Counted from the first letter of the stretch, positions 1 to 10,007 are shown. The stretch is DNA of 64,000 bases from Pollutimonas sp036675275 (GCA_036675275.1 JAKFFG010000005.1:372001-436000), one strand, 5' to 3'. The notes: generated by a model not told the origin, from the letters alone. Made by a program: numbers and translations.

Positions 1-224
1 AACGTATCAACGACATACAGGCCGCCGAATGAGGTGCCCTGAACGCCTTCGTTCCATTGCCAAAGAGACACGCCAGTCAATATCAACAGCGTGATGATGC
101 TCAGCGTAAAAGTGACGTGACGCGATTCGGCCTTGTTCACGGCGTCGATAAGCAGCGTGGCTGCAGCCAGAATCAATAGCAGAATCTCGGGCAGAGCCAA
201 GGCGAAGTCAAAAGGATTTTGCAT
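1..224 (-). CDS. nuoN: NADH-quinone oxidoreductase subunit N (5' part only)
   Basis: The first 74 codons of the last nuo gene are present; the rest lies beyond the window edge. The start is the ATG at 224, 12 nt after the nuoM stop. The peptide begins MQNPFDFALALPEILLLILA and then runs as hydrophobic helices, as expected for this antiporter-like membrane subunit of complex I, which forms part of the proton-pumping arm. Its position after nuoM on the same strand fixes the identity more firmly than the short sequence does. Confidence 0.9.
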   Translation of the reverse strand, partial: MQNPFDFALALPEILLLILAAATLLIDAVNKAESRHVTFTLSIITLLILTGVSLWQWNEGVQGTSFGGLYVVDT

Positions 225-236
225 AATATTTCGGGT

Positions 237-1736
237 CTACAGTTTCGAGATAGAGACGTGCTGCAACAAGGCTTCCACCGACACGTGCATGACATCTGTA
301 AACGGCTTGGGATAGATTCCCATATACAACACCGCGATTGCCATGACGCCCAGAATGAAGAACTCGCGCGAGCTCAGGTCGGTCATGGCCCGTACGTTGT
401 CGTTGGCGATGTCGCCGAACGCCACGCGCTTTAGCATCCACAAAGAATAGGAAGCACCCAGTATCAGTGCGAGCGCGGCAAGAAGGCCTATCCAGAAGTT
501 GTACTGCACGGCCCCAAGGATCACGGTGAACTCGCCGACGAAACCGCTGGTGGCCGGCAAGCCGCTATTAGCCATAGAGAACAGGACAAAAAAGGTGACG
601 AATCGCGGCATGACGTTGACCACGCCGCCGTAATCATCAATGCGCCGCGTGTGCATGCGATCGTACAGAACCCCGATACACAGGAACATTGCGCCCGAAA
701 CAAAACCGTGCGAGATCATCTGGATGATCGCGCCTTCGAGGCCAGCCGTGTTGAACAGAAAGAAGCCCAGCGTCACGAAACCCATGTGGGCGACGGATGA
801 ATAGGCAACCAGCTTCTTCATATCGTCCTGAACAATGGCGACCAGTCCGATATAAATGACGGCAATCAGCGACAGCGCAATCATCATGCCGGCCAGGCTT
901 TGCGAGGCGTCGGGTGCGATGGGCAGCGAGAACCGCAAGAAGCCGTATGCGCCCAGCTTCAGCATGATGGCGGCCAGCACCACGGACCCGCCCGTAGGCG
1001 CTTCGACGTGTGCGTCCGGCAACCAGGTATGCACCGGCCACATCGGCACCTTGACGGCAAACGCGGCCAGCAAAGCCAGGAAAATCAGGATTTGCGGGGT
1101 ATAGCCCAGCTTCAGCTGATGCCAGGTCAGGATGTCGAAGGAACCGCCCGATGCATGCCAGAGGTAGATGAATGCAATGAGGGTCAGCAAGGAACCCATC
1201 AAGGTGTACAGGAAGAACTTGAACGCGGCGTATACGCGGTTCGGTCCGCCCCACACGCCAATGATCAGGTACATCGGAATCAGCGTGGCCTCGAAGAAGA
1301 CATAGAACAACATGCCGTCGAGCGATGCAAACACACCCACCATAAGCCCGGAGAGGATCAGGAAGGACGCCATGTACTGCGCGACCCGGCTTGTAATGAC
1401 TTTCCAGCCGGCAAGCACCACAATAATGGTGATGAAGGCGGTAAGCAAAACAAACCAGATCGAAATACCGTCGATGCCCAGATGATAGTTGACCGCAAAG
1501 GTGTCTATCCAGGAAGTCTTTTCGACAAACTGCATGTCGGCCGTGTTGGGATTGAAGCCGAAGTACAGCGGCAATGTGACCAGGAAACCGGCCACCGAAC
1601 CCGCCAGGGCCAGTAAACGCGTAAGCCCCGGACGGTCGTCACGACCGACCAGCAGTACGATCAGGCCAGCAACGACCGGAACGAAAATCGCAAGCGTTAA
1701 CCAGGGAAGAGTAGAAGACGCCATATCGCTAGCCAT
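237..1736 (-). CDS. nuoM: NADH-quinone oxidoreductase subunit M
   Basis: A 499-residue membrane protein, one of three antiporter-like proton-pumping subunits of respiratory complex I. It is almost entirely transmembrane helices and has the family's conserved stretches, such as VPMWPVHTWLPDAHVEAPT with its buried charged residues, and the KKLVAYSSVAHMG segment. The ATG at 1736 overlaps the nuoL stop by one base, so translation is probably coupled; an in-frame ATG at 1724 is an alternative start. Length matches the family. Confidence 0.97.
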   Translation of the reverse strand: MASDMASSTLPWLTLAIFVPVVAGLIVLLVGRDDRPGLTRLLALAGSVAGFLVTLPLYFGFNPNTADMQFVEKTSWIDTFAVNYHLGIDGISIWFVLLTAFITIIVVLAGWKVITSRVAQYMASFLILSGLMVGVFASLDGMLFYVFFEATLIPMYLIIGVWGGPNRVYAAFKFFLYTLMGSLLTLIAFIYLWHASGGSFDILTWHQLKLGYTPQILIFLALLAAFAVKVPMWPVHTWLPDAHVEAPTGGSVVLAAIMLKLGAYGFLRFSLPIAPDASQSLAGMMIALSLIAVIYIGLVAIVQDDMKKLVAYSSVAHMGFVTLGFFLFNTAGLEGAIIQMISHGFVSGAMFLCIGVLYDRMHTRRIDDYGGVVNVMPRFVTFFVLFSMANSGLPATSGFVGEFTVILGAVQYNFWIGLLAALALILGASYSLWMLKRVAFGDIANDNVRAMTDLSSREFFILGVMAIAVLYMGIYPKPFTDVMHVSVEALLQHVSISKL

Positions 1737-3736
1737 CAGAGAACCGTCAGTACAAAAAAGGTTAATAAAGCCATGATCCCGATGATCATTGCGAAGGCAT
1801 AGTGATAGATATAGCCCGACTGCAGATGCCGGCTCGCAGACGCGACCGCGCCTACCAGACGCGCACTGCCATTGATCATGATGCCGTCTATCAGACCGCG
1901 GTCACCCGCCTGCCAGAACCCACGGCCTAAGCCACGCACGCAACGCGCGATGACCTGCTCGTTGAACCAGTCCGCGTAATACTTGTTGTCGAGTACACGG
2001 TTGATGACCGACAGTTTGCTGTGTATGGCGGCCGGAACTTTTGGATTGATAAGGTAGCAATACCATGCCACGACCAGGCCCGCGATCATCAGCCAGAACG
2101 GCAGTGTCACGAAACCATGCAAGGCGTAGGCCACCCAGCCATGCCAGTGCCCCGCGAGTTCGGCCATTGCGGGATGCGCCGGCAACACCGCGATCACGCC
2201 ATCGAAGAACCCACCGAACAGCAATGGATCGACGAAGCAGATCCCTGCAATGACAGATGGAATCGCCAGCAGCACCAAAGGCAGGGTCACAACCCATGGA
2301 GATTCGTGGGGCGTGCCGCCATGGTGTCCGTGCTCGTCGTGATCGTGCTGCGCATGCCCGTGATCGTGGAAGCGCTCTTTGCCGTGGAATACCAGGAAGT
2401 AAACACGGAAAGAATACAGCGAGGTGACGAACACGCCGATGAGCGTCGCGTAATAGGCAAAGTTGGCGCCCCAGACATTGGCCGCACCCGCCGCTTCGAT
2501 GATGTGCTCCTTGGAATAGAAGCCCGAGAAGAACGGCGTACCCACCAAAGCCAGCGTACCCACCAGGAAAGTGATCCAGGTGATGGGCATGTACTTGCGC
2601 AATCCACCCATATTGCGGATGTCCTGATCATGGTGCATGCCGATAATCACCGAGCCGGCGCCCAGGAACAGCAAGGCCTTGAAGAAAGCATGCGTCATCA
2701 GGTGGAAGATGGCGCCCGAATAGGCTGACGCGCCAAGCGCGACAGTCATGTATCCCAACTGGGACAATGTAGAGTATGCAATGACCCGTTTGATATCGGT
2801 CTGGATGATGCCCAGAATACCCAGGAACAAGGCGCCGATCGCGCCGATCACTATCATTACCGACAGTGCCGTTGCGGATTGCTCGAAAACGGGCGAAAAC
2901 CGGGCCACCATGAAAATGCCGGCGGTAACCATGGTTGCCGCATGGATGAGTGCCGAAATGGGCGTGGGGCCTTCCATCGAGTCAGGCAGCCATGAATGCA
3001 AGGGCACTTGCGCCGATTTACCCATGGCGCCGACGAACAAGGCTATGCAGGCTACAGTCAGCAATTGCCAATCGGTGCCCGGAAAAGACATACCGGCCAG
3101 CTTTTCAGTCTGGGAAAAAACATCGCCGTAGTGCATGCTGCCCGTGTAGGCAAACAGCAGCGCGATTCCCAGCAAAAACCCGAAGTCGCCTACGCGGTTC
3201 ATCAGGAAGGCCTTCATATTGGCGAAAATAGCGGTAGGACGCTTGTACCAGAAGCCGATCAACAGGTAGGACACCAGGCCTACCGCTTCCCAGCCAAAGA
3301 ACAACTGAACCATGTTGTTGGACATGACCAGCATGAGCATGGAGAAGGTGAACAGCGAAATATACGAGAAAAAGCGCTGGTAGCCCGGATCGTCGGCCAT
3401 GTAGCCAATCGTGTAGATATGGACCATCAGCGACACGGACGTGACGACCACCATCATCAGGGCCGACAAGGAATCGATAAGAAACCCGAGCTCCAGCTTG
3501 GTGGTGCCGATGACGCTCCAGGTATAAAGGGCGCCGTCGAAGGTGTGACCGTCCAGCACCTGCATCAGTACGATGACCGAACCGATGAACGAGATCAGCA
3601 CGCCAAGAATGGTGACCATATGGGAGCCACGGCGGCTGACGAAACGCCCCAGGAATCCCGTGCCGAAAAGCCCGGCCAGTATGGCGCCGGCCAGCGGAGC
3701 CAATGCAATCAATAAGTATAGACTTGGTGAATTCAT
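1736..3736 (-). CDS. nuoL: NADH-quinone oxidoreductase subunit L
   Basis: The largest antiporter-like subunit of complex I, 666 residues, with about 16 membrane helices. FGWEAVGLVSYLLIGFW and AQVPLHSWLPDSMEGPTPISAL-type segments are conserved family blocks. The start at 3736 gives MNSPSLYLLIALAPLAGA, a normal NuoL N-terminus; an upstream ATG at 3772 would add 12 unusual residues and run into nuoK. A hydrophilic loop around residues 480-500 is very rich in histidine (HDHGHAQHDHDEHGHHGG), followed by membrane helices. The gene sits between nuoK and nuoM. Confidence 0.97.
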   Translation of the reverse strand: MNSPSLYLLIALAPLAGAILAGLFGTGFLGRFVSRRGSHMVTILGVLISFIGSVIVLMQVLDGHTFDGALYTWSVIGTTKLELGFLIDSLSALMMVVVTSVSLMVHIYTIGYMADDPGYQRFFSYISLFTFSMLMLVMSNNMVQLFFGWEAVGLVSYLLIGFWYKRPTAIFANMKAFLMNRVGDFGFLLGIALLFAYTGSMHYGDVFSQTEKLAGMSFPGTDWQLLTVACIALFVGAMGKSAQVPLHSWLPDSMEGPTPISALIHAATMVTAGIFMVARFSPVFEQSATALSVMIVIGAIGALFLGILGIIQTDIKRVIAYSTLSQLGYMTVALGASAYSGAIFHLMTHAFFKALLFLGAGSVIIGMHHDQDIRNMGGLRKYMPITWITFLVGTLALVGTPFFSGFYSKEHIIEAAGAANVWGANFAYYATLIGVFVTSLYSFRVYFLVFHGKERFHDHGHAQHDHDEHGHHGGTPHESPWVVTLPLVLLAIPSVIAGICFVDPLLFGGFFDGVIAVLPAHPAMAELAGHWHGWVAYALHGFVTLPFWLMIAGLVVAWYCYLINPKVPAAIHSKLSVINRVLDNKYYADWFNEQVIARCVRGLGRGFWQAGDRGLIDGIMINGSARLVGAVASASRHLQSGYIYHYAFAMIIGIMALLTFFVLTVL

Positions 3737-3752
3737 AGTATGTGCAATCCCA

Positions 3753-4061
3753 TCAACCCTTGAGCTGGTCAAGTTCTTCTACGTTGATCGTATTCAGGTT
3801 GCGGAACAGCAGCACCAAAATCGCCAATCCGATAGCCGCTTCGGCCGCCGCCACCGTAAGAATGAAAAAGACGAAAACCTGGCCAGCGGTGTCTCCGAAC
3901 CAGGTCGAAAACGCAACGAAATTCATGTTGACCGCCAGCAGCATAAGCTCGATGGACATCAACAAGATGATGATGTTGCGCCGGTTCAAGAAGAACCCGA
4001 AAATGCCGGTCGCAAACAGGATGGCGCCAAGTATCAGGTAATGAGCGAGAGTCAATGTCAT
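3753..4061 (-). CDS. nuoK: NADH-quinone oxidoreductase subunit K
   Basis: A small three-helix membrane subunit of complex I (102 residues) that carries part of the proton path. The conserved acidic residues occur in LMSIELMLLAVNMNFVAF and VAAAEAAIGLAILVLLFR. It begins four bases inside the end of nuoJ (ATGA-type overlap), so the two are translationally coupled. Length and N-terminus are normal for the family. Confidence 0.97.
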   Translation of the reverse strand: MTLTLAHYLILGAILFATGIFGFFLNRRNIIILLMSIELMLLAVNMNFVAFSTWFGDTAGQVFVFFILTVAAAEAAIGLAILVLLFRNLNTINVEELDQLKG

Positions 4062-4699
4062 TTCTTGTCCCCTTGATCTTGATTGGCGCCGGGCGCCGCG
4101 GAAGGCAGTTCCGTCTGCGAGGGAATGCTCACCATACGCACACGATCCTTGGCCTGCACTTTGACTTGATCGGACGGACGGTTGCGCTTGACATCGGTAC
4201 GGCGGCGCAAGGTAAGCGCTATGGCCGCGACCATGCCCACCAACAGGATGACGCCGCCTACCTGTACGGCAAACACATAGTCGGTATACATGGCTACGCC
4301 CAGGGCGTAGGTATTGTCGTAGTCGTCGGCAACCGCCGCCTGCGGGCCGGCATCAAGCCAGGTCTTGGCAAGGACGAACGCCATCTCCAGCACCATGATC
4401 AGGCCTATGACCATGCCCAGCGGCAGATAAGTCTTGAGGCCGGTGCGCAGGGCTTCCAGGCGCACGTCCATCATCATGACGACGAACAGGAACAGGACCA
4501 TGACGGCCCCGACATAGACCACCACCAGCAACAGCGCCAGGAACTCGGCCCCCAGCAGCATCCAGATCATCGATGCCGTAAAGAAGGTCAGGATAAGGTG
4601 CAATACACCAGTGACTGGGCTGGTCGCGGTAATGACGCGAAATGCCGCCACTACCAGCACCAGCGCCAATACATAAAACAGGACTGTAGAAAAAATCAT
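4058..4699 (-). CDS. nuoJ: NADH-quinone oxidoreductase subunit J
   Basis: A five-helix membrane subunit of complex I, 213 residues. The conserved VVYVGAVMVLFLFVVMMMD segment, the pi-bulge helix of the family, is present around residue 60. A hydrophilic C-terminal tail of about 40 residues ends in GANQDQGDKK, a common extension in beta-proteobacterial NuoJ. It lies 18 nt after nuoI and overlaps nuoK. Confidence 0.97.
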   Translation of the reverse strand: MIFSTVLFYVLALVLVVAAFRVITATSPVTGVLHLILTFFTASMIWMLLGAEFLALLLVVVYVGAVMVLFLFVVMMMDVRLEALRTGLKTYLPLGMVIGLIMVLEMAFVLAKTWLDAGPQAAVADDYDNTYALGVAMYTDYVFAVQVGGVILLVGMVAAIALTLRRRTDVKRNRPSDQVKVQAKDRVRMVSIPSQTELPSAAPGANQDQGDKK

Positions 4700-4717
4700 G
4701 AGTGTCGGGTCCCGGCA

Positions 4718-5206
4718 TCAACGATAAGGGGCGTCTTCGGAACGACGGCGTGCAATTTCGGGCTCGTAACGATCACCGATCGCCAACAGCATGTCTTTGG
4801 TGTAGTACAGGTCGCCGCGCTTCTCGCCGTGATACTCGGAGATATGCGTTTCAACAATGGAGTCCACCGGGCAGCTTTCTTCACAGAAGCCGCAGAAAAT
4901 GCATTTGGCCAGATCGATGTCGTAACGGGTGGTGCGGCGTGTGCCGTCGTCCCGCTCTTCCGATTCGATGGAAATGGCCAGGGCCGGACACACCGCTTCG
5001 CACAACTTGCAGGCAATGCAGCGCTCTTCCCCGTTCGGATAGCGGCGCAGTGCGTGCAGACCGCGGAATCGCGGCGATGCCGGCGTTTTCTCCTGCGGGT
5101 AGCGCAGGGTGACTTTGCGTTTGAAGAAGTACTTGCCGGTCAGGCGCATACCCTTCAACATCTCGGACAGCATCAAGCTGCCGAAGAAATCTTTAATTGC
5201 TTCCAT
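4718..5206 (-). CDS. nuoI: NADH-quinone oxidoreductase subunit I (ferredoxin-like)
   Basis: The peripheral-arm subunit that holds iron-sulfur clusters N6a and N6b, 162 residues. Two CxxCxxCxxxCP motifs are visible: CIACKLCEAVCPA at about residue 62 and CIFCGFCEESCPVDS at about residue 102. It passes electrons from NuoG toward NuoB. It lies between nuoH and nuoJ, in the normal order. Confidence 0.98.
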   Translation of the reverse strand: MEAIKDFFGSLMLSEMLKGMRLTGKYFFKRKVTLRYPQEKTPASPRFRGLHALRRYPNGEERCIACKLCEAVCPALAISIESEERDDGTRRTTRYDIDLAKCIFCGFCEESCPVDSIVETHISEYHGEKRGDLYYTKDMLLAIGDRYEPEIARRRSEDAPYR

Positions 5207-5223
5207 AATCTAGCCCCTGTGTC

Positions 5224-6297
5224 CTATTGCCATATATTCCATGGCGTTTGCATCCATATCGCGACCACCAGCAACCAGATGCCGGTGAAGGGAATGAATA
5301 CTTTCCAGCCCAGACGCATAATCTGGTCGTAGCGATAACGAGGGAACGTCGCACGGAACCACACAAACATCGAAACCACTACAAAGGTCTTGAGTCCAAG
5401 CCACAGCCATCCTGGAATCCAGGTGAGCGGTGCGATTTCCAGAGGCGGCATCCAGCCGCCCAGGAACATGACGGAGGCCAAGGCCGACAGCAGAATCATA
5501 TTGGCGTATTCGCCAAGGAAAAATAGCGCAAAGCCCATGCCCGAATACTCGACCATGTGGCCGGCCACAATTTCCGATTCGCCTTCCACCACGTCAAACG
5601 GATGCCGGTTGGTTTCGGCCACTGCCGATATCACATAGATGACAAACAGAGGCAGCAGCGGCAACCAGTTCCAGGACATGAAGTTCAAACCCTTGTCAGC
5701 GAACCAGCCCTGCCCTTGTCCAGTGACGATTCCGCTCAAGTTCAGCGTACCCGACACCAGCAAGACGGTAATCAGCACGAAACCAATGGCAAGCTCGTAG
5801 GAAACCATTTGCGCGGCCGCCCGCAAGGCGCCGAGGAAGGCATACTTGGAATTGGACGCCCAGCCAGCCACGATAACGCCATAGACGCCTATCGAAGTAA
5901 TCGCCATTACGTACAGCAAACCGGCATTGACGTCGGCCAGAACGACTTCCGGGCCGAACGGGATCACGGCCCAGGCAGCCAGTGCGGGCATAAGCGTGAC
6001 AACCGGCGCCAGCACATACAGAACCTTATTGGCCTTGGCGGGCATGATCACTTCTTTGGTAAGAAGCTTGAATACGTCGGCGAAAGGTTGCAACAGGCCA
6101 CGATAACCCACCCGGTTAGGGCCCAGGCGCGCGTGCATGGCGCCTATCATCTTGCGTTCCCAGTAGGTAAGGTAGGCCACGGACAGGATGATGGGCACGG
6201 CGATGACGACGATTTTTATGATCGTCCATACGACCATCCAAGCGGTAGGGCCGATGAGCTCGGTGCCGAAGTTATTGATGATAGTCAGACCATCCAT
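5224..6297 (-). CDS. nuoH: NADH-quinone oxidoreductase subunit H
   Basis: Membrane subunit at the junction of the two complex I arms that forms part of the quinone-binding pocket; 357 residues with eight or more helices. Family blocks seen include YWERKMIGAMHARLGPNRVG near residue 45, AETNRHPFDVVEGESEIVAG around residue 228 and RATFPRYRYDQIMRLGWKVF near the C-terminus. Its ATG overlaps the stop of nuoG by one base. Confidence 0.98.
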   Translation of the reverse strand: MDGLTIINNFGTELIGPTAWMVVWTIIKIVVIAVPIILSVAYLTYWERKMIGAMHARLGPNRVGYRGLLQPFADVFKLLTKEVIMPAKANKVLYVLAPVVTLMPALAAWAVIPFGPEVVLADVNAGLLYVMAITSIGVYGVIVAGWASNSKYAFLGALRAAAQMVSYELAIGFVLITVLLVSGTLNLSGIVTGQGQGWFADKGLNFMSWNWLPLLPLFVIYVISAVAETNRHPFDVVEGESEIVAGHMVEYSGMGFALFFLGEYANMILLSALASVMFLGGWMPPLEIAPLTWIPGWLWLGLKTFVVVSMFVWFRATFPRYRYDQIMRLGWKVFIPFTGIWLLVVAIWMQTPWNIWQ

Positions 6298-8624
6298 TAG
6301 GCACGCTCCACCGTAAGTTCGCCAAAACCGCTACCCAGCGCCAGCGTTTCGTTGAATGCCGTCGCAATCCGTACAGACCCCGGAGCCACTGTGTCGTCGA
6401 GGAAGGCGGCCAGGACTACCTGCCCTTGCGCCGATGCGATACGCACCGCGACACCGGCCTCGATACCCAGCCCGGCGAGAGTACTGGCCGCCATGCGGGC
6501 ATGAGGCGCCTGCGAAGCCGTCGTATCCTGCAGAGGCTGTGAACGGCGCACCAGGGCGTCACTGCGGTAGATGGGTACATCGGTAACCCGCTCCAGCCCT
6601 TCACGCTTGCTGGACAGGCCTACGCTGGCGGTCACCTCGTTGGACAGGCGTCCATCCGTGCCGCTGGCCAATACGGTTTCGCGGACCGATTCGGACGTTT
6701 CGTCCTCGAAGCCCTGCAACTGGAACAGATTGCCCAGGACGCGCAGAACCTTCCATGCCGGACGCGTATCGGCAAACGGCGCAGCCGCTCCCTTGAAGCT
6801 TTGGACGCGCCCTTCCGCATTGACAAACGTGCCCGACGTTTCGGTAAACGGTGAAATCGGCAACATGACGTCGGCCCAGTCCTGAGCGGCCGACTTGAAA
6901 GAGGTGAGCGCGACCGCAAAGCCTGCCGCCTTCAACACTTCGACGGCGCGTGCGCCGTTGTCGCTGTCAAAGGAAGGCTCGGCATGCAGCACCAGATACG
7001 CTTTCAGCGGCTCGCCCAGCATTTGCTCGGCCGAAAGTCCGCCTTTACCGGGTGTAGCGCCGGCAAGGTAGCCACCGACGGTGTTGGCGCCCGGTGTGAG
7101 GAAACCGAACTTGGCGCCGGCGGCCTTGGCCAGGGCTGACGCATTGGCCGCGATGAGGCTGGCCTGGTCGGAACCGACTGCCATATTGCCGAGCAACACG
7201 GCGACGCGTTCGCCGGAAGCAAGGCTGGCTGCAATCAGTTGTGCCGCGGGCGAAGGCTCTACCGTGGCGAACGTTTCCGGGACAGGCTGGTCTTTGCCCT
7301 GCACCAAGGCGACGAGCACTTCCGCCAAGGCATTTGGCAACAGGCTGGGAGCTACCGTCATGCGGCTGCTTACCGGGAAAAGCGGATCGTCGGCAGCGGA
7401 GTCGATGAAAGACACCTGCGTGCCGCGCTTGACGGCCTGGCGCAAACGCTGGGCCATGAGTGGGTGATCCTTGCGCAGGAAGGATCCGACGACCAGTACA
7501 CGGTCGAGTTCGCCGAGTTCCGCAATAGGCATGCCCAGCCATGGCACGCCGGCGACAGCCTGCTCAAAAGCGGGATCGATGCAGCGCAGGCGGAAATCCA
7601 CATTTTCGGATCCCAGCGCCCGTACGAGCCGCGCCAGCAATGCCAGCTCTTCAGTCGTTGCGTTATGGTTTCCTATCCCGCCGATCTGCTCGGCGCCGAA
7701 TTGGTCGCGCACGGTGTTGAAGCCATGCACGACCACTTGCAAGGCGTCGCTCCAGGAGGCTTCACGCCATTGCCCGTCCTCGCCCTTGAGCATGGGATGG
7801 GCCAGTCGGTCTTCCGTATACAGGCCCTCGTACGAGAAACGATCGCGATCACTGATCCAGCATTCGTTCACGTCTTCATTCTCGAACGGCACAACACGCA
7901 GCACGCGGTCGAGTTTGGCTTGCACAACCAGATTGGCGCCAAGACTGTCGTGCGGGCTGATCGAACGGCGACGTCCCATTTCCCATGTGCGGGCCGTGAA
8001 CTTGAACGGCTTGGACAGCAATGCGCCCACCGGGCAGACGTCTATCATGTTGCCGGAAAGTTCGGACTCGACCGCTTCGCCGACAAACGTCGTGATCTCG
8101 GAAAATTCACCGCGATTGATCATGCCGACTTCCATGATGCCGCCGATTTCCTGACCCAGGCGCACGCAGCGCGTGCAATGGATGCAACGTTGCATGCCGT
8201 CGGTGGAAATGAGCGGCCCCATGGACTTGGCGACCACCACGCGCTTTTCTTCTTGATAACGTGATGCCGATGCGCCATAGCCCACGGCCAGATCCTGCAA
8301 CTGGCATTCGCCGCCCTGGTCGCACACGGGACAATCCAGCGGATGATTGATCAGCAGGAATTCCATGACGCTTTTCTGGGCCGCAATGGCTTTTTCCGAG
8401 CGCGTGTGCACGATCATGCCATTGGTCACGGGCGTGGCACAGGCCGGTAGCGCCTTGGGCGCTTTTTCGACGTCGACCAGGCACATGCGGCAATTGGCCG
8501 CAATGGACAGTTTCTTGTGATAGCAGAAATGCGGCACGTATACCCCAAGCTTGTGCGCGGCCTGTATGACCATGCTGCCCTCGGGGGCTTCTACTTTAAT
8601 GCCGTCGATGGTGAGTTCAACCAT
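6297..8624 (-). CDS. nuoG: NADH-quinone oxidoreductase subunit G
   Basis: The largest peripheral subunit of complex I, 775 residues. The N-terminal domain carries a [2Fe-2S] ferredoxin fold (CYHKKLSIAANCRMC with a further Cys), a HxxxCxxCxxxxxC segment at HPLDCPVCDQGGEC, and CIHCTRCVR for a [4Fe-4S] cluster. A molybdopterin-oxidoreductase-like domain follows, which is not expected to bind molybdenum in this subunit. It relays electrons from NuoF to NuoI. It starts 15 nt downstream of nuoF. Confidence 0.97.
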   Translation of the reverse strand: MVELTIDGIKVEAPEGSMVIQAAHKLGVYVPHFCYHKKLSIAANCRMCLVDVEKAPKALPACATPVTNGMIVHTRSEKAIAAQKSVMEFLLINHPLDCPVCDQGGECQLQDLAVGYGASASRYQEEKRVVVAKSMGPLISTDGMQRCIHCTRCVRLGQEIGGIMEVGMINRGEFSEITTFVGEAVESELSGNMIDVCPVGALLSKPFKFTARTWEMGRRRSISPHDSLGANLVVQAKLDRVLRVVPFENEDVNECWISDRDRFSYEGLYTEDRLAHPMLKGEDGQWREASWSDALQVVVHGFNTVRDQFGAEQIGGIGNHNATTEELALLARLVRALGSENVDFRLRCIDPAFEQAVAGVPWLGMPIAELGELDRVLVVGSFLRKDHPLMAQRLRQAVKRGTQVSFIDSAADDPLFPVSSRMTVAPSLLPNALAEVLVALVQGKDQPVPETFATVEPSPAAQLIAASLASGERVAVLLGNMAVGSDQASLIAANASALAKAAGAKFGFLTPGANTVGGYLAGATPGKGGLSAEQMLGEPLKAYLVLHAEPSFDSDNGARAVEVLKAAGFAVALTSFKSAAQDWADVMLPISPFTETSGTFVNAEGRVQSFKGAAAPFADTRPAWKVLRVLGNLFQLQGFEDETSESVRETVLASGTDGRLSNEVTASVGLSSKREGLERVTDVPIYRSDALVRRSQPLQDTTASQAPHARMAASTLAGLGIEAGVAVRIASAQGQVVLAAFLDDTVAPGSVRIATAFNETLALGSGFGELTVERA

Positions 8625-8639
8625 TAGCGTACCCTGAAC

Positions 8640-10007
8640 CTACAAATATTTTGGCACCACACAGCTTTTATGCTCGATGTGGTGTGCGAACTCGTCGCGG
8701 AAATGCTTGATAAAGCTGCGTACCGGCATGGCCGCGGCGTCGCCCAGCGCACAAATCGTGCGACCCATGATGTTGTGAGCCACCGAATCGAGAACATCGA
8801 GGTCCTCGGGGCGGCCCTGGCCGTTTTCAATACGCTCCACCATGCGATACAGCCAGCCCGTGCCTTCCCGGCAAGGCGTGCACTGGCCGCAGCTTTCTTC
8901 GAAATAAAAGTAAGAAAGGCGCATCAGCGACTTGACCATGCAGCGTGTTTCGTCCATGACGATGACGGCGCCCGAACCCAGCATGGAGCCGGCCTTGGCG
9001 ATGGAATCGTAGTCCATCGTGGTTTGCATCATGATGTCGGCCGGCAGTACCGGCGCACTGGACCCGCCGGGGATCACCGCCTTCAGCTTGCGGCCACCCC
9101 GCATGCCGCCTGCCAGTTCAAGCAATTTGCTGAACGGTGTGCCCAGCGGAATTTCGTAATTCCCAGGCAGCTCGACATCGCCGGAAATCGAGAACAGCTT
9201 GGTTCCGCCGTTATTGGGCAGGCCGATCTCGAGGTATTCCTGGGCGCTGTTGCGGAAGATCCACGGCACTGCGGCAAAGGTTTCGGTATTGTTGATTGTG
9301 GTGGGCTTGCCATACAGGCCGAAACTGGCGGGAAAAGGCGGTTTGAACCTTGGCTGCCCCTTCTTGCCTTCCAGCGACTCGAGCAAGGCTGTCTCTTCAC
9401 CGCAGATGTAGGCGCCGTAGCCGTGGAACGCGTGCAGTTGAAAACTGAACTCCGAACCCAGGATCTTATCGCCCAGGAAGCCGGCCGCGCGGGCCTGCTC
9501 CAATGCCTGTTCGAAGCGGTCGTAAATTTCGAAAATTTCACCGTGGATGTAGTTATAACCCACGGTTATGCCCATTGCGTATGCCGCGATGGCCATGCCT
9601 TCGATCACGATATGGGGATTGAATCGCAGGATATCGCGATCCTTGAACGTTCCGGGCTCGCCTTCGTCGGAATTGCAGACCAGATACTTTTGCCCCGGCA
9701 GCGTGCGGGGCATGAAGCTCCACTTCAAGCCCGTGGGGAAGCCCGCACCGCCGCGTCCACGCAGACCGGACGCCTTGACCGTGGCAATGACGTCGTCGGG
9801 CGTCATGCCCGTGGTGAGGATCTTGCGCAGCGCTTCGTAGCCGCCACGCTTGACGTAGTCTTCGAGACCCCAGTTCTCGCCATCCAGCCCGGCAATGATT
9901 TGCGGGCTGAGGTGGCGGTCATGGAAAATCATGCTGTTTTCGCGGTTTCCGGCAGGGTCTGGAACCAATCCCTGGGAAAACTGCTGCAGTAGGCCCGGCG
10001 CGCTCAT
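8640..10007 (-). CDS. nuoF: NADH-quinone oxidoreductase subunit F (NADH/FMN)
   Basis: The NADH-oxidising flavoprotein of complex I, 455 residues. Seen are the glycine-rich nucleotide/FMN site GRGGAGFPTGLKWSF around residue 85, the YICGEETALLESLEG segment, and the N3 cluster motif ESCGQCTPCREG. The start at 10007 overlaps the nuoE stop as ATGA. A longer open frame to 10130 exists but lies inside nuoE. An internal ATG (MIFHDRHLSP) is a weaker alternative start. Confidence 0.97.
   Translation of the reverse strand: MSAPGLLQQFSQGLVPDPAGNRENSMIFHDRHLSPQIIAGLDGENWGLEDYVKRGGYEALRKILTTGMTPDDVIATVKASGLRGRGGAGFPTGLKWSFMPRTLPGQKYLVCNSDEGEPGTFKDRDILRFNPHIVIEGMAIAAYAMGITVGYNYIHGEIFEIYDRFEQALEQARAAGFLGDKILGSEFSFQLHAFHGYGAYICGEETALLESLEGKKGQPRFKPPFPASFGLYGKPTTINNTETFAAVPWIFRNSAQEYLEIGLPNNGGTKLFSISGDVELPGNYEIPLGTPFSKLLELAGGMRGGRKLKAVIPGGSSAPVLPADIMMQTTMDYDSIAKAGSMLGSGAVIVMDETRCMVKSLMRLSYFYFEESCGQCTPCREGTGWLYRMVERIENGQGRPEDLDVLDSVAHNIMGRTICALGDAAAMPVRSFIKHFRDEFAHHIEHKSCVVPKYL

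Noticed and set aside
4055..5332. Long plus-strand open frame opposite nuoI and nuoJ
   Set aside because: It is a shadow of GC-rich minus-strand genes; its residue makeup (very high His, Gln, Arg) is not protein-like.
8670..9992. A 440-residue plus-strand frame opposite nuoF
   Set aside because: Antisense shadow of nuoF, with no domain character or ribosome site.
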